DNA from: Photobacterium damselae
GTDB lineage: Bacteria > Pseudomonadota > Gammaproteobacteria > Enterobacterales > Vibrionaceae
Length of the DNA stretch: 64,000 nt
NCBI RefSeq assembly: GCF_003026815.1
Contig: NZ_PYOG01000020.1
Coordinates: forward strand, 1 to 64,000
Direction of reading: 5' to 3'
Shown: positions 43,301 to 52,394 of the stretch, in pieces
How the letters are laid out: every line of letters starts with the position of its first letter
How positions within the stretch are numbered: the stretch's first letter is position 1
Program-made: the position numbers and the translations under genes
The notes under the pieces: generated by a model
Databases searched by the model: none
The model's input: the letters and a program-made list of their open reading frames with translations, nothing else
Told to the model about the DNA's origin: nothing

Positions 43301-44931
43301 AGCGACATCACCATACGTTCACGAATCGGATCGATTGGTGGGTTAGTCACCTGAGCAAAGAGCTGCTTAAAATAGTTGGCAAGATGCTGTGATTGGTGAG
43401 ATAGAACAGCTACTGGCCAATCCACTCCCATCGAACCTAAAGGCTCATAACCTGTGCTGGCAAGAGGTACAATAATTTCATCGACTTCTTCGCTGCTCAC
43501 ACCAAAGGCTTGCTGATGATGCAACAGACGTTCTGGGGTTGGCTGGTGATGCATGTTATCGGCATCAGGCAGTTTCTTTAGGCTAAGAAGATTGTTCTTC
43601 ACCCACTCCTGATAAGGTTGAGCTTGAGCTATGCTGTCTTTAACTTCTTCGTCAGAAATAATACGACCTTGTTCTAGATCGGCAACAAAGATACGACCGG
43701 GTTGGAGGCGTCCTCTAAATTGAATATTTTCAGGCTCAATTTCAACAACACCTGATTCTGACGCCATAATTAAGAAGTCATCTTTTGTCACAGTATAACG
43801 TGACGGACGAAGACCATTTCGATCCAGGGTTGCCCCTACTTGTACCCCATCGGTAAAGCACACTGATGCCGGACCGTCCCACGGCTCCATAACGTTGGCA
43901 TGATATTGATAGAACGCGCGGCGCTTAGGATCCATCTCTTTGTTTTCTTGCCAAGCTTCAGGGATCAGCATCATAAGAGCATGTGGCAGAGTACGCCCTG
44001 ATAATACTAATAGCTCTAGCGCCATATCAAAATTAGAGGAATCTGAACTGCCTTCTTGGCAAATAGGCAGTAGCATACTGATTTCTTGTGGGCTAAATAG
44101 CTCAGATTCTAAAATAGCTTCACGGGCTTTCATCCAGTTTAGGTTACCGCGAACCGTATTAATTTCACCATTGTGGGCAATATAACGGAACGGCTGAGCT
44201 AAACGCCATTTTGGAAATGTGTTGGTAGAAAAGCGCGAATGAACCAGAGCGAGAGCCGTCACCATAGCTGGATTTTGCAAATCTAAAAAGTATTGTGGGA
44301 CCTGCTCAGTAGTTATCTGGCCTTTGTATACAAGCGTTTTATAAGACATGGAGTTGATGTAAAAATCGTCTCCAATATTAGAAACACTCTCAAGGCAGAC
44401 TCGAACGGTATAGTTACGCAGTACATACAGTTTGCGTTCTAATACCTCAGGCTTTAGGTTGGCACCACCAGTAATAAAGACATGTTCAAACTGAGGTTCA
44501 GTACTTAATGGATCCTCTCCAATCATGGAATTATCAACCGGAAGCACTCGGTAACCGATAATTTCAAGGTCGAGTCGTTTGGCATTACGCTCTAAGATAT
44601 CTCGGCATTGTTGGCGTTTGTGTTCATCTTTAGGAAACAGAACAACGCCCACACCATATTGGTCAAAAGAGGGCAGTTTAATCCCTTGCTTTACCGACTC
44701 TTCTAATAAAAATTCATGGGGCTTTTGCAGTAAAATACCGGCACCATCACCACTACAGGGATCACACCCTTGACCACCGCGATGCTCCATTCGAGCAAGC
44801 ATATCAAGAGCTTGAGTGACTATTTGATGAGATTTTCGGTTTTTCAGATGGGCGACGAAGCCGATACCACAAGCATCATGTTCCATTTCAGGCACGTACA
44901 TGCCCTGAGTACTACGCTCTTGATCCGTCAT
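40384..44931 (-). CDS. gltB: Glutamate synthase large subunit, Bacillus/plant type (first copy)
   Basis: A 1515-aa GOGAT large subunit. The glutaminase nucleophile is C21 in MEHDACGIGFVAHL after a 20-residue propeptide. FMN/synthase motifs SNSGEGGEDPIRF, PGEGGQLPGDKV and GFDGGTGASP, and the 3Fe-4S group CIMMRKCHKNTCPVG, are present; the C-terminal beta-helix domain is complete. It is clearly a different lineage from the large subunit at 34241-38701 (HRGGQGCDPCSGDGAG instead of HRGGIAADGKTGDGCG). The ATG has AAGGA upstream. A long 5' region with a CRP-like site precedes it. Confidence 0.95.
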   Translation of the reverse strand: MTDQERSTQGMYVPEMEHDACGIGFVAHLKNRKSHQIVTQALDMLARMEHRGGQGCDPCSGDGAGILLQKPHEFLLEESVKQGIKLPSFDQYGVGVVLFPKDEHKRQQCRDILERNAKRLDLEIIGYRVLPVDNSMIGEDPLSTEPQFEHVFITGGANLKPEVLERKLYVLRNYTVRVCLESVSNIGDDFYINSMSYKTLVYKGQITTEQVPQYFLDLQNPAMVTALALVHSRFSTNTFPKWRLAQPFRYIAHNGEINTVRGNLNWMKAREAILESELFSPQEISMLLPICQEGSSDSSNFDMALELLVLSGRTLPHALMMLIPEAWQENKEMDPKRRAFYQYHANVMEPWDGPASVCFTDGVQVGATLDRNGLRPSRYTVTKDDFLIMASESGVVEIEPENIQFRGRLQPGRIFVADLEQGRIISDEEVKDSIAQAQPYQEWVKNNLLSLKKLPDADNMHHQPTPERLLHHQQAFGVSSEEVDEIIVPLASTGYEPLGSMGVDWPVAVLSHQSQHLANYFKQLFAQVTNPPIDPIRERMVMSLNTYIGKDQNLLIETPQHCRKVELESPVLSNAELEKLRAIDNEHLQAKTLDIVFRASGEPGKLERALKRICQYSEDAVIDGYSIIILTDRAVNSNHAAIPAMLAVGAVHHHLIRKGLRAKCDIVVETGDARETHHFATLVGYGASAINPYLVTETIVDLQRKGKLDREKTTEELFNNYRKGVNGGLLKIFSKMGISTLQSYHGAQIFEALGISKAVVDKYFTGTVSRIEGLTLDDIAREVVVRHRVGYPTREIPIQMLDVGGVYQWKQRGEKHLFNPETISLLQQSTRNKDYQQFKQYANAVDAQGDNAVTLRSQLDFIKNPAGAIAIENVEPIESILKRFATGAMSFGSISYEAHSTLAVAMNRIGAKSNSGEGGEDPIRFEPNENGDWERSAIKQVASGRFGVTSYYLTNADELQIKMAQGAKPGEGGQLPGDKVDDWIGATRHSTPGVGLISPPPHHDIYSIEDLAQLIYDLKNANRRSRVNVKLVSEAGVGTIASGVAKAKADVVLIAGFDGGTGASPISSIRHTGLPWELGLAETHQTLLKNGLRNRIVVQADGQMKTPRDLAIATLLGAEEWGVATAALVVEGCIMMRKCHKNTCPVGIATQNKTLRERFDGRVEDVVTFFQYMAQGLREIMAELGFSTIDEMVGQVNKLKVRHNIDHWKYQNLDLSPILFNEAARADDGIYNQKQQQHNLEQVLDRQLIELAAPALYEGKAVEAELAIINTDRSTGTMLSNEISKIYKDQGLPQPLNVKFNGSAGQSFGAFLAKGVKFTVEGDANDYWGKGLSGGTLVLYPNQQSSIIAEDNIVVGNVCFYGATSGESYIRGMAGERFCVRNSGAKVVVEGIGDHGCEYMTGGIALILGQTGRNFAAGMSGGVAYVWDQYGDFDSKLNAELVDLDPLDDEDKALLLDMLTKHVAYTGSSVAELFLSNFDHNLQQIVKVMPRDYKAVLEKRKAEAENKEELEAIDG

Positions 44932-45574
44932 AGATACATCCTTCCAGTTATCGCAAGCCTTATCCTATGGCTTGATTTTCCCTAATCTTATTGTGGTCTT
45001 ATGTAAGACGATGTGGACATCATGTCCCGTGGTTACATAAGCGTGTTTGCTGTGGGAGAAAATAAAGTTCTGTAGCAAACGATATGTTGGGTGTGTGCGA
45101 TGAAATACGCAAAAACACTGCTTACACCCGAGTTAAGTGATAGATATCACTATTAAACGCCCAATTTATGTCAAAAATGTTGCTTATATTTTGCGCGCAA
45201 GTGTAACTATCCTACAGTTTTGATACATTAATTACCAATAGAAATTAACATGATTTGTTGGGAATACCAGCACTTTGGGTTGCTTTTCAACGAATAATGT
45301 CAGAACGTCCCTCTCTCTTTTTACTATCTTCTTGTTTTTATTGGTATGGGAAAAAAGAATTCTCAATAACTGCGGGTTTTTAAAATGTTAAAGATATTTA
45401 TGTTGTTGTTTTTTAATTACTAAGTCGAATCATGTTATTTTTTAACCGAAATTATCAGGTAAATTCGGCGTTTTCTTGTTTTCACACAAAGAACCACGGT
45501 TAAAGTGTGCTAATTTGTGCGGTTCATTAGAGCTCTAGCTCTGTTCTTATTTTTGCTATTTATCAGGTAACACC
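44932..45574. promoter_or_regulatory. Long divergent region gltB/YhcC-like gene
   Basis: Gap of 643 bases with no convincing gene. The clearest element is GTGA-TAGATA-TCAC at 45137-45150, the CRP core palindrome with both outer bases off consensus. AT-rich stretches around 45170-45450 could hold promoters for both genes. TATCAGGTAA occurs twice (45453-45462 and 45561-45570, the second next to the RBS). Confidence 0.45.
45136..45151 (-). promoter_or_regulatory. CRP-like palindrome upstream of gltB
   Basis: AGTGA-TAGATA-TCACT: eight of ten CRP core positions, fully palindromic outside the central four bases. About 205 bases before gltB. In E. coli gltBDF responds to CRP and Lrp, so control here is plausible but unproven. 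Confidence 0.5.
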
Positions 45575-46504
45575 ATGCAATTGCACGAGCGAGTTAATAC
45601 TTTTGGTCAGGATTTACAGCGTCGCTATGGCGAAAAGGTTCATAAGCTGACTCTACATGGCGGTTTTAGTTGCCCAAACCGTGATGGCACAATTGGACGT
45701 GGTGGTTGTACATTTTGTAATGTAGCTTCTTTTGCAGATGAAAAAGCGCAATTTTTACCGATTCATGAGCAGCTGACTCAGCGTGCTGGTGAGGTAAATA
45801 GAGCCAAGAAATATTTAGCGTATTTTCAGGCATACACCAGTACTTACGCTGAAGTACAAACATTGAAAAAAATGTATGAAGAAGCCCTGCAAGCAGCCGA
45901 TATTGTCGGTTTATGTGTTGGAACTCGCCCTGATTGCGTGCCTGATGCTGTTCTAGATTTACTTGCGGGGTATCGCGAGCAAGGTTATGAAATTTGGTTA
46001 GAATTGGGGCTACAAACGGCTAATGATAAAACCTTAAAACGTATCAACCGGGGTCATGACTTTGCCTGTTATGCCGAGATCACACGTCGTGCCCGTGCAT
46101 TAGGAATTAAAGTTTGTACTCATTTAATCGTGGGTTTGCCGGGTGATACAAAGCAAGATAATTTAGAAACGATTAAGCGTGTGGTAGAAGTGGGCGTGGA
46201 TGGAATTAAATTGCATCCGCTCCATTTGGTCGAAGGCAGTAAGCTTGGTCAAGCTTGGAAAGCCGGCCGAATTGAAGAAGTTAGTCTAGATCAATACAGC
46301 GATATCGCCTCGGAAATGATCCGTTTAACGCCACCGGATGTGGTTTATCACCGTGTATCGGCTAGTGCTCGAAAACCGACGCTATTAGCGCCTTCTTGGT
46401 GTGAAACTCGTTGGTTAGTGATGACTGAGATTTGGCGAAACTTAGAACAGTTTGGTGCGCAAGGTAGTGGGGTTGGCGCTCCTTTTGTCTACCAAAAGCC
46501 ATAG
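45575..46504 (+). CDS. TIGR01212 family radical SAM protein (YhcC-like)
   Basis: A 309-aa radical SAM protein. The cluster cysteines are C33, C45 and C48 (CPNRDGTIGRGGCTFC), with the unusual longer spacing after the first Cys that marks the YhcC/TIGR01212 family and its relation to Elp3-like enzymes. The TIM-barrel strands LCVGTRPDC and EIWLELGLQT follow. The reaction of the bacterial family is not known. In E. coli yhcC lies next to gltB, and the same neighbourhood is kept here (divergent), suggesting a conserved if unexplained link. Confidence 0.93.
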   Translation: MQLHERVNTFGQDLQRRYGEKVHKLTLHGGFSCPNRDGTIGRGGCTFCNVASFADEKAQFLPIHEQLTQRAGEVNRAKKYLAYFQAYTSTYAEVQTLKKMYEEALQAADIVGLCVGTRPDCVPDAVLDLLAGYREQGYEIWLELGLQTANDKTLKRINRGHDFACYAEITRRARALGIKVCTHLIVGLPGDTKQDNLETIKRVVEVGVDGIKLHPLHLVEGSKLGQAWKAGRIEEVSLDQYSDIASEMIRLTPPDVVYHRVSASARKPTLLAPSWCETRWLVMTEIWRNLEQFGAQGSGVGAPFVYQKP

Positions 46505-46568
46505 TAATGTATAGATGTTTGCGCATTTTATAAAATATTAAGTGGGATTGTTTAAATCTCCTTTGGTA

Positions 46569-46597
46569 TAGAGGCCGTTATTGTATAATGGCCTCTA
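46569..46597. other. 13-bp inverted repeat with an embedded TATAAT
   Basis: TAGAGGCCGTTAT (46569-46581) pairs with ATAATGGCCTCTA (46585-46597), one wobble, loop of three. No T run follows, so it is a poor terminator. TATAAT at 46584-46589 could be a -10 box, in which case the repeat would be an operator over the promoter of the next gene. Confidence 0.55.
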
Positions 46598-46695
46598 AAT
46601 TAAGGAAGTTGGTAGCGCAATTGTGCTTTTTCACGATGGTTTAGGAATTGGCTAATTTGAATTTTTTGGTTTAAATAATCACAGTAGGCGTAGTT

Positions 46696-48507
46696 TTGGG
46701 GCGATATTTACTTCTTTTAACAGCACTGGTCAGTCTCGTTCTTGCCACTATGAGCTTTCTTTTAACCGATGAAACCATGGCTGAGTTTGCGACTTTAATT
46801 GTTGTTTTCTGTATTGTTTTCGGTGGGGTATTTGTCCTGCTATTGATCTATAGTATTGACTCTCTCTCTCTTGAAAAAACCCATCAAATATTGGCCAAAA
46901 TGCCATTTCCTGTCGCTTTAGTGCGACTAAAAGATGGCCAATTACTCTATTGCAATAAAGCGTGCCGGGAATTACTTAGCATTCGAAAAATTGGCGACTC
47001 TTATCTCTATCCTGAATATATATCTTCTGCGACCGTATGTGATTTTCTGCAAACTTTTCACGGGCAAAACTCATTTCAACAATGGTCTGAAAGTGTGCCA
47101 ATGCCTGGTAATAAGTCATTATCGCTTGATATTACGGGTAAACGAATTCGTTATCATTGGTATCCAACCTGGATGCTTTTTATTTCCAAAACACCACAAA
47201 ATAACAGTTCCGAAAATCAGTTAGCCCAAGAGCAATTGATGTTTCAAAGTGTGTTGAACTCTCTTTCTGAGTTGGTCTATTTCCAAGATCCTCAAGGTCG
47301 AATTATGGGCTCAAATAAGGCCTTTGATCGCTTCTGGCAAGGAAGAATTGAAGAAGGGGTCTTAGACTATCAGCAAGATCATGAGCATAGTCTGGGAACC
47401 AATTCGATCCATTGGTGGACTACAAACCCTGAAGGTTCCAGTCGTTTACTTGAAACTAACCAAACTTCTCTGATTAATGCTAAAGGTGATGTGATGGGGA
47501 CGCTTAATATTAGTCATGACGTAACAGAGTGGCATGAAATGCAAGAGAGTTTACGGACTGAAATTGAGCGCCGAGAAGAGACGGAACAAACCTTAGCCCA
47601 ACAAAATAATTTATTAGATACCATTATTAACTCCAGTACCGATCCGATTGGTTTAGTTAATCAGTATTGGGTTTATATCGGTTGTAATGAGTTATTTGCC
47701 CAGTCGCTCGGTTACACCAAAGAAACCTTGTTGGGTAAAAGTGCTGAAGAGGTGATTTCCTCCGATAAATGGGAGATGTTTCGCCAAAGTGATCGCGAAG
47801 TGATGGAGTTAGGCCGCTCGACAAAAACCGAAGATTGCGTATTAAAAAATGATGGCACATTAGTCTGGTATGAAGTGCAGAAGTCTCCTTTTATTGATCC
47901 TACCGATGGTGCTCGCGGCATGTTGATTATTGCTCGTGATGTCACTGAACGCAAAAAAGCAGAGCAACAGTTGGCCGATGCGATCATGGAACTTCAAGCA
48001 CTAAGCTTTATTGATGGTCTAACACGCATCGCAAACCGTCGTAGCTTTGATGATAGCTTGCACCGTATGTGGCACAGTCATATTCGTTTACAACAACCCT
48101 TAACGTTGATTTTCTGTGATATTGATTATTTCAAAGCATTTAATGACAGCTACGGTCATCAAATTGGAGATACAGTGTTAAGAGAAGTGGCCGCTGTTTT
48201 AAGCTCGGTTATTCAGCGTGAAACGGACGAAGTGGCTCGTTATGGTGGGGAAGAGTTTGCGATTTTATTACCGACTACCGATAGCAAGGGAGGCGAATAT
48301 GTGGCGAAGAAATTGCAAAAGGCATTAGCACTACGTGCCCAAGAAGTGCCTTTTTGTGACATTCCAACTACGTTAACCTTAAGTATCGGTATTACAACGG
48401 TTATTCCTCAACCTAATGAGGGATTCCAACACTTCTTAGAGCAGGCCGATAAAGCACTATATCAAGCAAAGGCCGCAGGGCGTAATTGTTATCGACATTT
48501 CCAGTAA
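46696..48507 (+). CDS. PAS-domain diguanylate cyclase (GGDEF)
   Basis: A 603-aa membrane protein that makes c-di-GMP. Two N-terminal membrane segments (about 4-22 and 30-52), then PAS-like regions at about 55-160, 185-290 and 300-425, and a C-terminal GGDEF domain (about 435-603). The active-site motif is GGEEF (517-521), so catalysis is expected. An inhibitory-site RxxD is not obvious upstream of it. No EAL domain. The start is TTG with a weak RBS; an ATG at 46750 would remove the first membrane segment, so the start is uncertain. It sits between the YhcC-like gene and arcB, with its own terminator. The signal is unknown. Confidence 0.9.
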   Translation: MGRYLLLLTALVSLVLATMSFLLTDETMAEFATLIVVFCIVFGGVFVLLLIYSIDSLSLEKTHQILAKMPFPVALVRLKDGQLLYCNKACRELLSIRKIGDSYLYPEYISSATVCDFLQTFHGQNSFQQWSESVPMPGNKSLSLDITGKRIRYHWYPTWMLFISKTPQNNSSENQLAQEQLMFQSVLNSLSELVYFQDPQGRIMGSNKAFDRFWQGRIEEGVLDYQQDHEHSLGTNSIHWWTTNPEGSSRLLETNQTSLINAKGDVMGTLNISHDVTEWHEMQESLRTEIERREETEQTLAQQNNLLDTIINSSTDPIGLVNQYWVYIGCNELFAQSLGYTKETLLGKSAEEVISSDKWEMFRQSDREVMELGRSTKTEDCVLKNDGTLVWYEVQKSPFIDPTDGARGMLIIARDVTERKKAEQQLADAIMELQALSFIDGLTRIANRRSFDDSLHRMWHSHIRLQQPLTLIFCDIDYFKAFNDSYGHQIGDTVLREVAAVLSSVIQRETDEVARYGGEEFAILLPTTDSKGGEYVAKKLQKALALRAQEVPFCDIPTTLTLSIGITTVIPQPNEGFQHFLEQADKALYQAKAAGRNCYRHFQ

Positions 48508-48518
48508 GTACCGTATTG

Positions 48519-48552
48519 AAAAGCTCAGGTTGATTCCTGAGCTTTTTTTTGA
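48519..48552 (+). terminator. Terminator of the diguanylate cyclase gene
   Basis: Stem AAAAGCTCAGG (48519-48529)/CCTGAGCTTTT (48536-48546), 6-base loop, and a continuing T run. Confidence 0.93.
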
Positions 48553-48647
48553 CTTTTTTAACTGAAACAATCATTTCCTAAGGTTTCAGTATATTATGGT
48601 GTTATTAGAAAATGTTCTCTCTGACTGTTAAGTAATGGTATTCATTG

Positions 48648-51014
48648 ATGAAGCAAATCAAAGTATTAGCCCAGTTTTATGTCGACTTGCTGGTTAAATT
48701 AGGGATAGTAAGATTCAGTTTATTGTTAGCGTTAGGTTTGGTTGCGCTGGCTATTTTAGTACAAGTGGGTGTGACTTTAGTCCTACATGGCGAGGTGCGA
48801 GATGTTGATATTGCCCGCTCGGTTGCCTTTGGTTTATTAATCACCCCTTGGGCAGTCTATTTTCTTTCTGTGGTCGTTGAGCAACTAGAAGATTCGCGCC
48901 AGAGGTTATCTAAGCTCGTCACTAAACTTGAAGAGATGCGTTCGCGAGATATGCAGTTAAATAAACAACTGCAAGAGAACATTACCAAACTTAATCAAGA
49001 AATCGATGAACGCCAAAAAGCGGAAGAAGCTCGTGAATTGGCGATGGAAGACTTAGAAAATGAAGTTTACCATCGTGAAAAGGCACAATTAGAACTGGCA
49101 GAACAGAGTGCGTTGCTGCGCTCGTTTTTGGATGCTTCGCCTGATTTGATTTATTACCGAAATGAGAAAAATCAGTTTTCTGGCTGTAATCGGGCAATGT
49201 CTGAATTGGTCGGTAAAAGTGAAAAAGAGCTGGTTGGTCTTACTCCTTGGGATGTCTATAATCCTGAGTTGGCGACCAAAATAGCCAAAACTGATCAGCG
49301 AGTATTTGATGAAGATGTCTCTCTAACTTACGAGCAATGGTTGGAGTATCCAGATGGACGAAAGGCGGTATTTGAACTGCGTAAGGTTCCTTTTTATAGT
49401 CGCAGTGGTCGTCGTTTAGGTCTGATGGGCTTTGGTCGTGATATCACCGAACGTAAACGTTATGAAGAGGCCCAAGAGAAAGCCAGTCGAGATAAGACCT
49501 CATTTATTTCTACTATAAGCCATGAATTGCGAACCCCATTAAATGGTATTGTCGGCTTAAGTCGAATGTTGCTTGAAAGCGAGTTAACTGAAGATCAGCG
49601 TAATTACCTCCGCACTATTCATATCAGTGCGATAACGTTAGGGAACATTTTTAACGATATTATTGATCTGGATAAGTCTGATCGCCGCCGATTAGAATTA
49701 TTACCCAAGCCTCTAGATTTGCCTGAGTTTATTACTGAAATTGGTAATATCTCAGCATTAATGGCCGAGCAAAAAGGGTTGCGGTTCGACTTAGAGCAAT
49801 TGACGCAACTGCCGAAAATGATTGAGGTAGATGGCACGCGTTTACGTCAAGTACTGTGGAATTTAATGGGTAATGCCACCAAATTCACTAAACAGGGAGG
49901 CGTTATCTTATCGGTCAGCTGTGAGGTTGAAGCCGATCAAGCTCATATCCAATTTGAAGTGGAAGACAGTGGTATTGGTATTCCTGCTGGGGAGCTGGAT
50001 AATATTTTTGCGATGTATTATCAGGTTCAACAGGGAGATGATAATTTACATGCGGTTGGAACGGGTATTGGTTTGGCTGTTTCGCGTCAGTTAGTGCAAT
50101 TGATGAATGGTGATATTACTGTGAGCTCTGAAGAGGGAGAAGGCAGTACTTTTACCGTTAATATTACTGTTCCAATCTTAGCTTGTAATACGGTTTCTGC
50201 TGAAGAAGATGAAGAGCTACCCTCTGTGCCACAATTGGGTCTGAATATTTTCATGGTAGAAGATATAGAGCTTAATGTGACGGTGGCAAAATCGCTACTT
50301 GAAAGTTTAGGCCACCATGTAACTGTTGCTATGCGTGGTGATGAAGCTCTTGAGATGTTTGATCCTGAAGAGTACGACTTAGTATTATTGGATATTCAGC
50401 TACCTGATATGACGGGGTTTGAAATTGCTCAAACACTGCGTGAGCGGTATCAGCACCTGCCAGCTTTAGTTGCGTTAACTGCGAATGTCATTAAAGATAA
50501 GAGTGAGTATTTAGAGCAAGGAATGGATGAAGCTTTAAGTAAGCCGCTGAGTGTTAAAGCCATTACTGAGGTGATTCAACGTTTAGTCTTAACCTGTTCG
50601 TTAGATGATGAACAAGAAGAAGCGTTACCATTTAGTGCTAATTCTCAAGATCAGATGTATGAACAATTACTGGATTTAGAGATGCTGAGCTCTTATGTTG
50701 AGATTGTAGGGCCAAAACCAGTATTAGACAGTATTGCGATGTTTGAAGAGATGATGCCGGGATATTTGGAAATATTGGATTCGAATATGATGGCAAAAGA
50801 TCAAGACGGCATAAAATTTGAGGCCCATAAGATCAAAGGGGCGGCAGGCTCTATTGGTTTAAAGCACATTCAACAAGTTGCTCAGATGGCGCAATCTCCT
50901 GAATTGCCAACTTGGTGGGAAAATATAAATGACTGGGTTGATGAGATTAAATATGGTTACCAAGATGATTTAAAAGTATTAAAAGCTTGGTTAGCTCAGT
51001 ACGAAAAACAATAA
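48648..51014 (+). CDS. arcB: Aerobic respiration control sensor kinase ArcB
   Basis: A 788-aa tripartite hybrid kinase that senses quinone redox state and phosphorylates ArcA under low oxygen. Two membrane helices (about 22-45 and 58-77), a coiled linker (about 78-150), PAS (about 153-270), HisKA with H292 in ISHELRTP, HATPase (to about 510), receiver with D582 in LLDIQLPDM, and HPt with H727 in FEAHKIKGAAGS. The redox cysteine C180 of E. coli is kept at the same number, but no Cys is near 241. ATG 48648 follows a TTG that opens the frame. Convergent with arcA across a shared terminator. Confidence 0.96.
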   Translation: MKQIKVLAQFYVDLLVKLGIVRFSLLLALGLVALAILVQVGVTLVLHGEVRDVDIARSVAFGLLITPWAVYFLSVVVEQLEDSRQRLSKLVTKLEEMRSRDMQLNKQLQENITKLNQEIDERQKAEEARELAMEDLENEVYHREKAQLELAEQSALLRSFLDASPDLIYYRNEKNQFSGCNRAMSELVGKSEKELVGLTPWDVYNPELATKIAKTDQRVFDEDVSLTYEQWLEYPDGRKAVFELRKVPFYSRSGRRLGLMGFGRDITERKRYEEAQEKASRDKTSFISTISHELRTPLNGIVGLSRMLLESELTEDQRNYLRTIHISAITLGNIFNDIIDLDKSDRRRLELLPKPLDLPEFITEIGNISALMAEQKGLRFDLEQLTQLPKMIEVDGTRLRQVLWNLMGNATKFTKQGGVILSVSCEVEADQAHIQFEVEDSGIGIPAGELDNIFAMYYQVQQGDDNLHAVGTGIGLAVSRQLVQLMNGDITVSSEEGEGSTFTVNITVPILACNTVSAEEDEELPSVPQLGLNIFMVEDIELNVTVAKSLLESLGHHVTVAMRGDEALEMFDPEEYDLVLLDIQLPDMTGFEIAQTLRERYQHLPALVALTANVIKDKSEYLEQGMDEALSKPLSVKAITEVIQRLVLTCSLDDEQEEALPFSANSQDQMYEQLLDLEMLSSYVEIVGPKPVLDSIAMFEEMMPGYLEILDSNMMAKDQDGIKFEAHKIKGAAGSIGLKHIQQVAQMAQSPELPTWWENINDWVDEIKYGYQDDLKVLKAWLAQYEKQ

Positions 51015-51035
51015 TTTATTTGATGATCCCACCAC

Positions 51036-51064
51036 AAAAAAGGCTTCCATCCGGAAGCCTTTTT
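51036..51064. terminator. Bidirectional terminator between arcB and arcA
   Basis: 12-bp stem AAAAAGGCTTCC (51037-51048)/GGAAGCCTTTTT (51053-51064) with loop ATCC, flanked by A and T runs for both strands. Confidence 0.94.
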
Positions 51065-51092
51065 ACTTTGTAGCATCAAGAATAATCAAAGA

Positions 51093-51812
51093 TTAATCTT
51101 GTTCTAAGTCGCCGCAGAAACGGTAACCTTCACCGTGAATCGTGGCAATGATTTCTGGCGTATCAGAAATAGATTCAAAGTGCTTACGAATACGACGAAT
51201 TGTTACGTCAACAGTACGATCGTGTGGTTTAAGCTCACGACCTGTCATCTTCTTCAGAAGATCTGCACGCGTTTGGATCTTGCCTGGGTTTTCACAGAAG
51301 TGCAGTAGAGCACGGAACTCTGAACGAGGCAGTTTAAATTGATCACCGCTTGGGCTAACAAGTGAACGGCTGTTGATTTCTAAAGACCAGCCGTTAAAGC
51401 TGTAACGCTCAACAAGCTTCTTGTCTTCAACCGGCATACCTTGATTCATTGCACGGCTTAATAGGTTACGCGCACGAATAGTCAGTTCACGAGGGTTAAA
51501 TGGTTTAGTGATATAGTCATCTGCGCCAATTTCTAGGCCTAGAATCTTATCAACTTCGTTATCACGGCCTGTTAGGAACATCAGTGCCATGTCACCTTGC
51601 TCACGCAGTTCACGAGCAAGTAGTAGGCCATTTTTACCTGGTAGGTTGATATCCATAATCACTAAATGAACAGGGTGCTCTGAAAGCATCTGGTGCATTT
51701 CATTGCCGTCGTTCGCTTCAAATACAGTGTATCCTTCTGCTTCGAAGATACTCTTTAGTGTATTACGTGTTACGTGCTCGTCTTCTACAATTAGAATATG
51801 AGGGGTTTGCAT
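51093..51812 (-). CDS. arcA: Response regulator ArcA
   Basis: A 239-aa OmpR-family regulator, partner of ArcB. Receiver domain with acidic pocket E10/D11, phospho-acceptor D54 in VIMDINLPG, and the conserved Lys in ITKPFNP. A winged-helix DNA-binding domain (about 135-235) contains [15 protein letters not shown]. Under oxygen limitation it represses TCA-cycle and aerobic genes and activates fermentative ones. Unlike E. coli, where the two genes are far apart, arcA and arcB face each other here. A consensus FNR box lies upstream. Confidence 0.97.
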   Translation of the reverse strand: MQTPHILIVEDEHVTRNTLKSIFEAEGYTVFEANDGNEMHQMLSEHPVHLVIMDINLPGKNGLLLARELREQGDMALMFLTGRDNEVDKILGLEIGADDYITKPFNPRELTIRARNLLSRAMNQGMPVEDKKLVERYSFNGWSLEINSRSLVSPSGDQFKLPRSEFRALLHFCENPGKIQTRADLLKKMTGRELKPHDRTVDVTIRRIRKHFESISDTPEIIATIHGEGYRFCGDLEQD

Positions 51813-52106
51813 GTGGCTGTACCTAAGTTTAAAAACTGAATCTGGTGTTAATACACAGAATAGTTAAATTCTATGAAAAAAATTTACATACAGGCAAAGT
51901 ATTTAAAAAGAAAACTTGCTTGATGTGCAATTATTCGCCTGTTTTGGTACGCCATCCGTTTCTAGAGTTACAAGATAGAATCCTAGAATGCCCGAGAAAA
52001 ATGGGGCTACTGGCTACAATTTCCCTTAGATGGCGTCGATTGTATTCACTTAACAGCTCGATAACAATATAACTGTTTTAATTCGAGGCTGGTTTTTAGG
52101 CATTTC

Positions 52107-52120
52107 TTGATTTATATCAA
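52107..52120 (-). promoter_or_regulatory. FNR box upstream of arcA
   Basis: TTGAT-TTAT-ATCAA matches the FNR consensus at all ten positions. It is about 300 bases before arcA. FNR activates arcA anaerobically in E. coli, and the same is likely here. Confidence 0.75.
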
Positions 52121-52372
52121 ACAGGATGAAGAATATTCATCTCTCTCCATAGCCTTTAACATTCGCTACAAAATATGCTGCAAAATCCAATCCGTAAAGC
52201 TTCTTGGTGTAAAAAAGTATGGAATTGGAGCTGCGATCAAATCATTTATTGCAATATTGTCTCGCGATGATTTTACATTTTTTTAGCAAGAAATGCTTTT
52301 TTGATAAATAAGAACACAGATAACTACGAGAAATGTGCATATTTTCAACATTTGGCCATAATTAGAAAGATA

Positions 52373-52394
52373 TTACGGCAAAAATTTTCCGTAA
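52373..52394 (+). promoter_or_regulatory. 22-bp near-palindrome upstream of rraA
   Basis: TTACGG...CCGTAA half sites (52373-52378 and 52389-52394) around CAAAAATTTT; the full 22 bp is palindromic but for one mismatched pair. Operator candidate about 80 bases before rraA; no regulator recognised. Confidence 0.45.

Noticed and set aside
51845..52072. 75-codon plus-strand frame between arcA and rraA
   Set aside because: No RBS, mixed composition with many Arg, Lys and Leu, and it overlaps regulatory DNA. Not supported as a gene.
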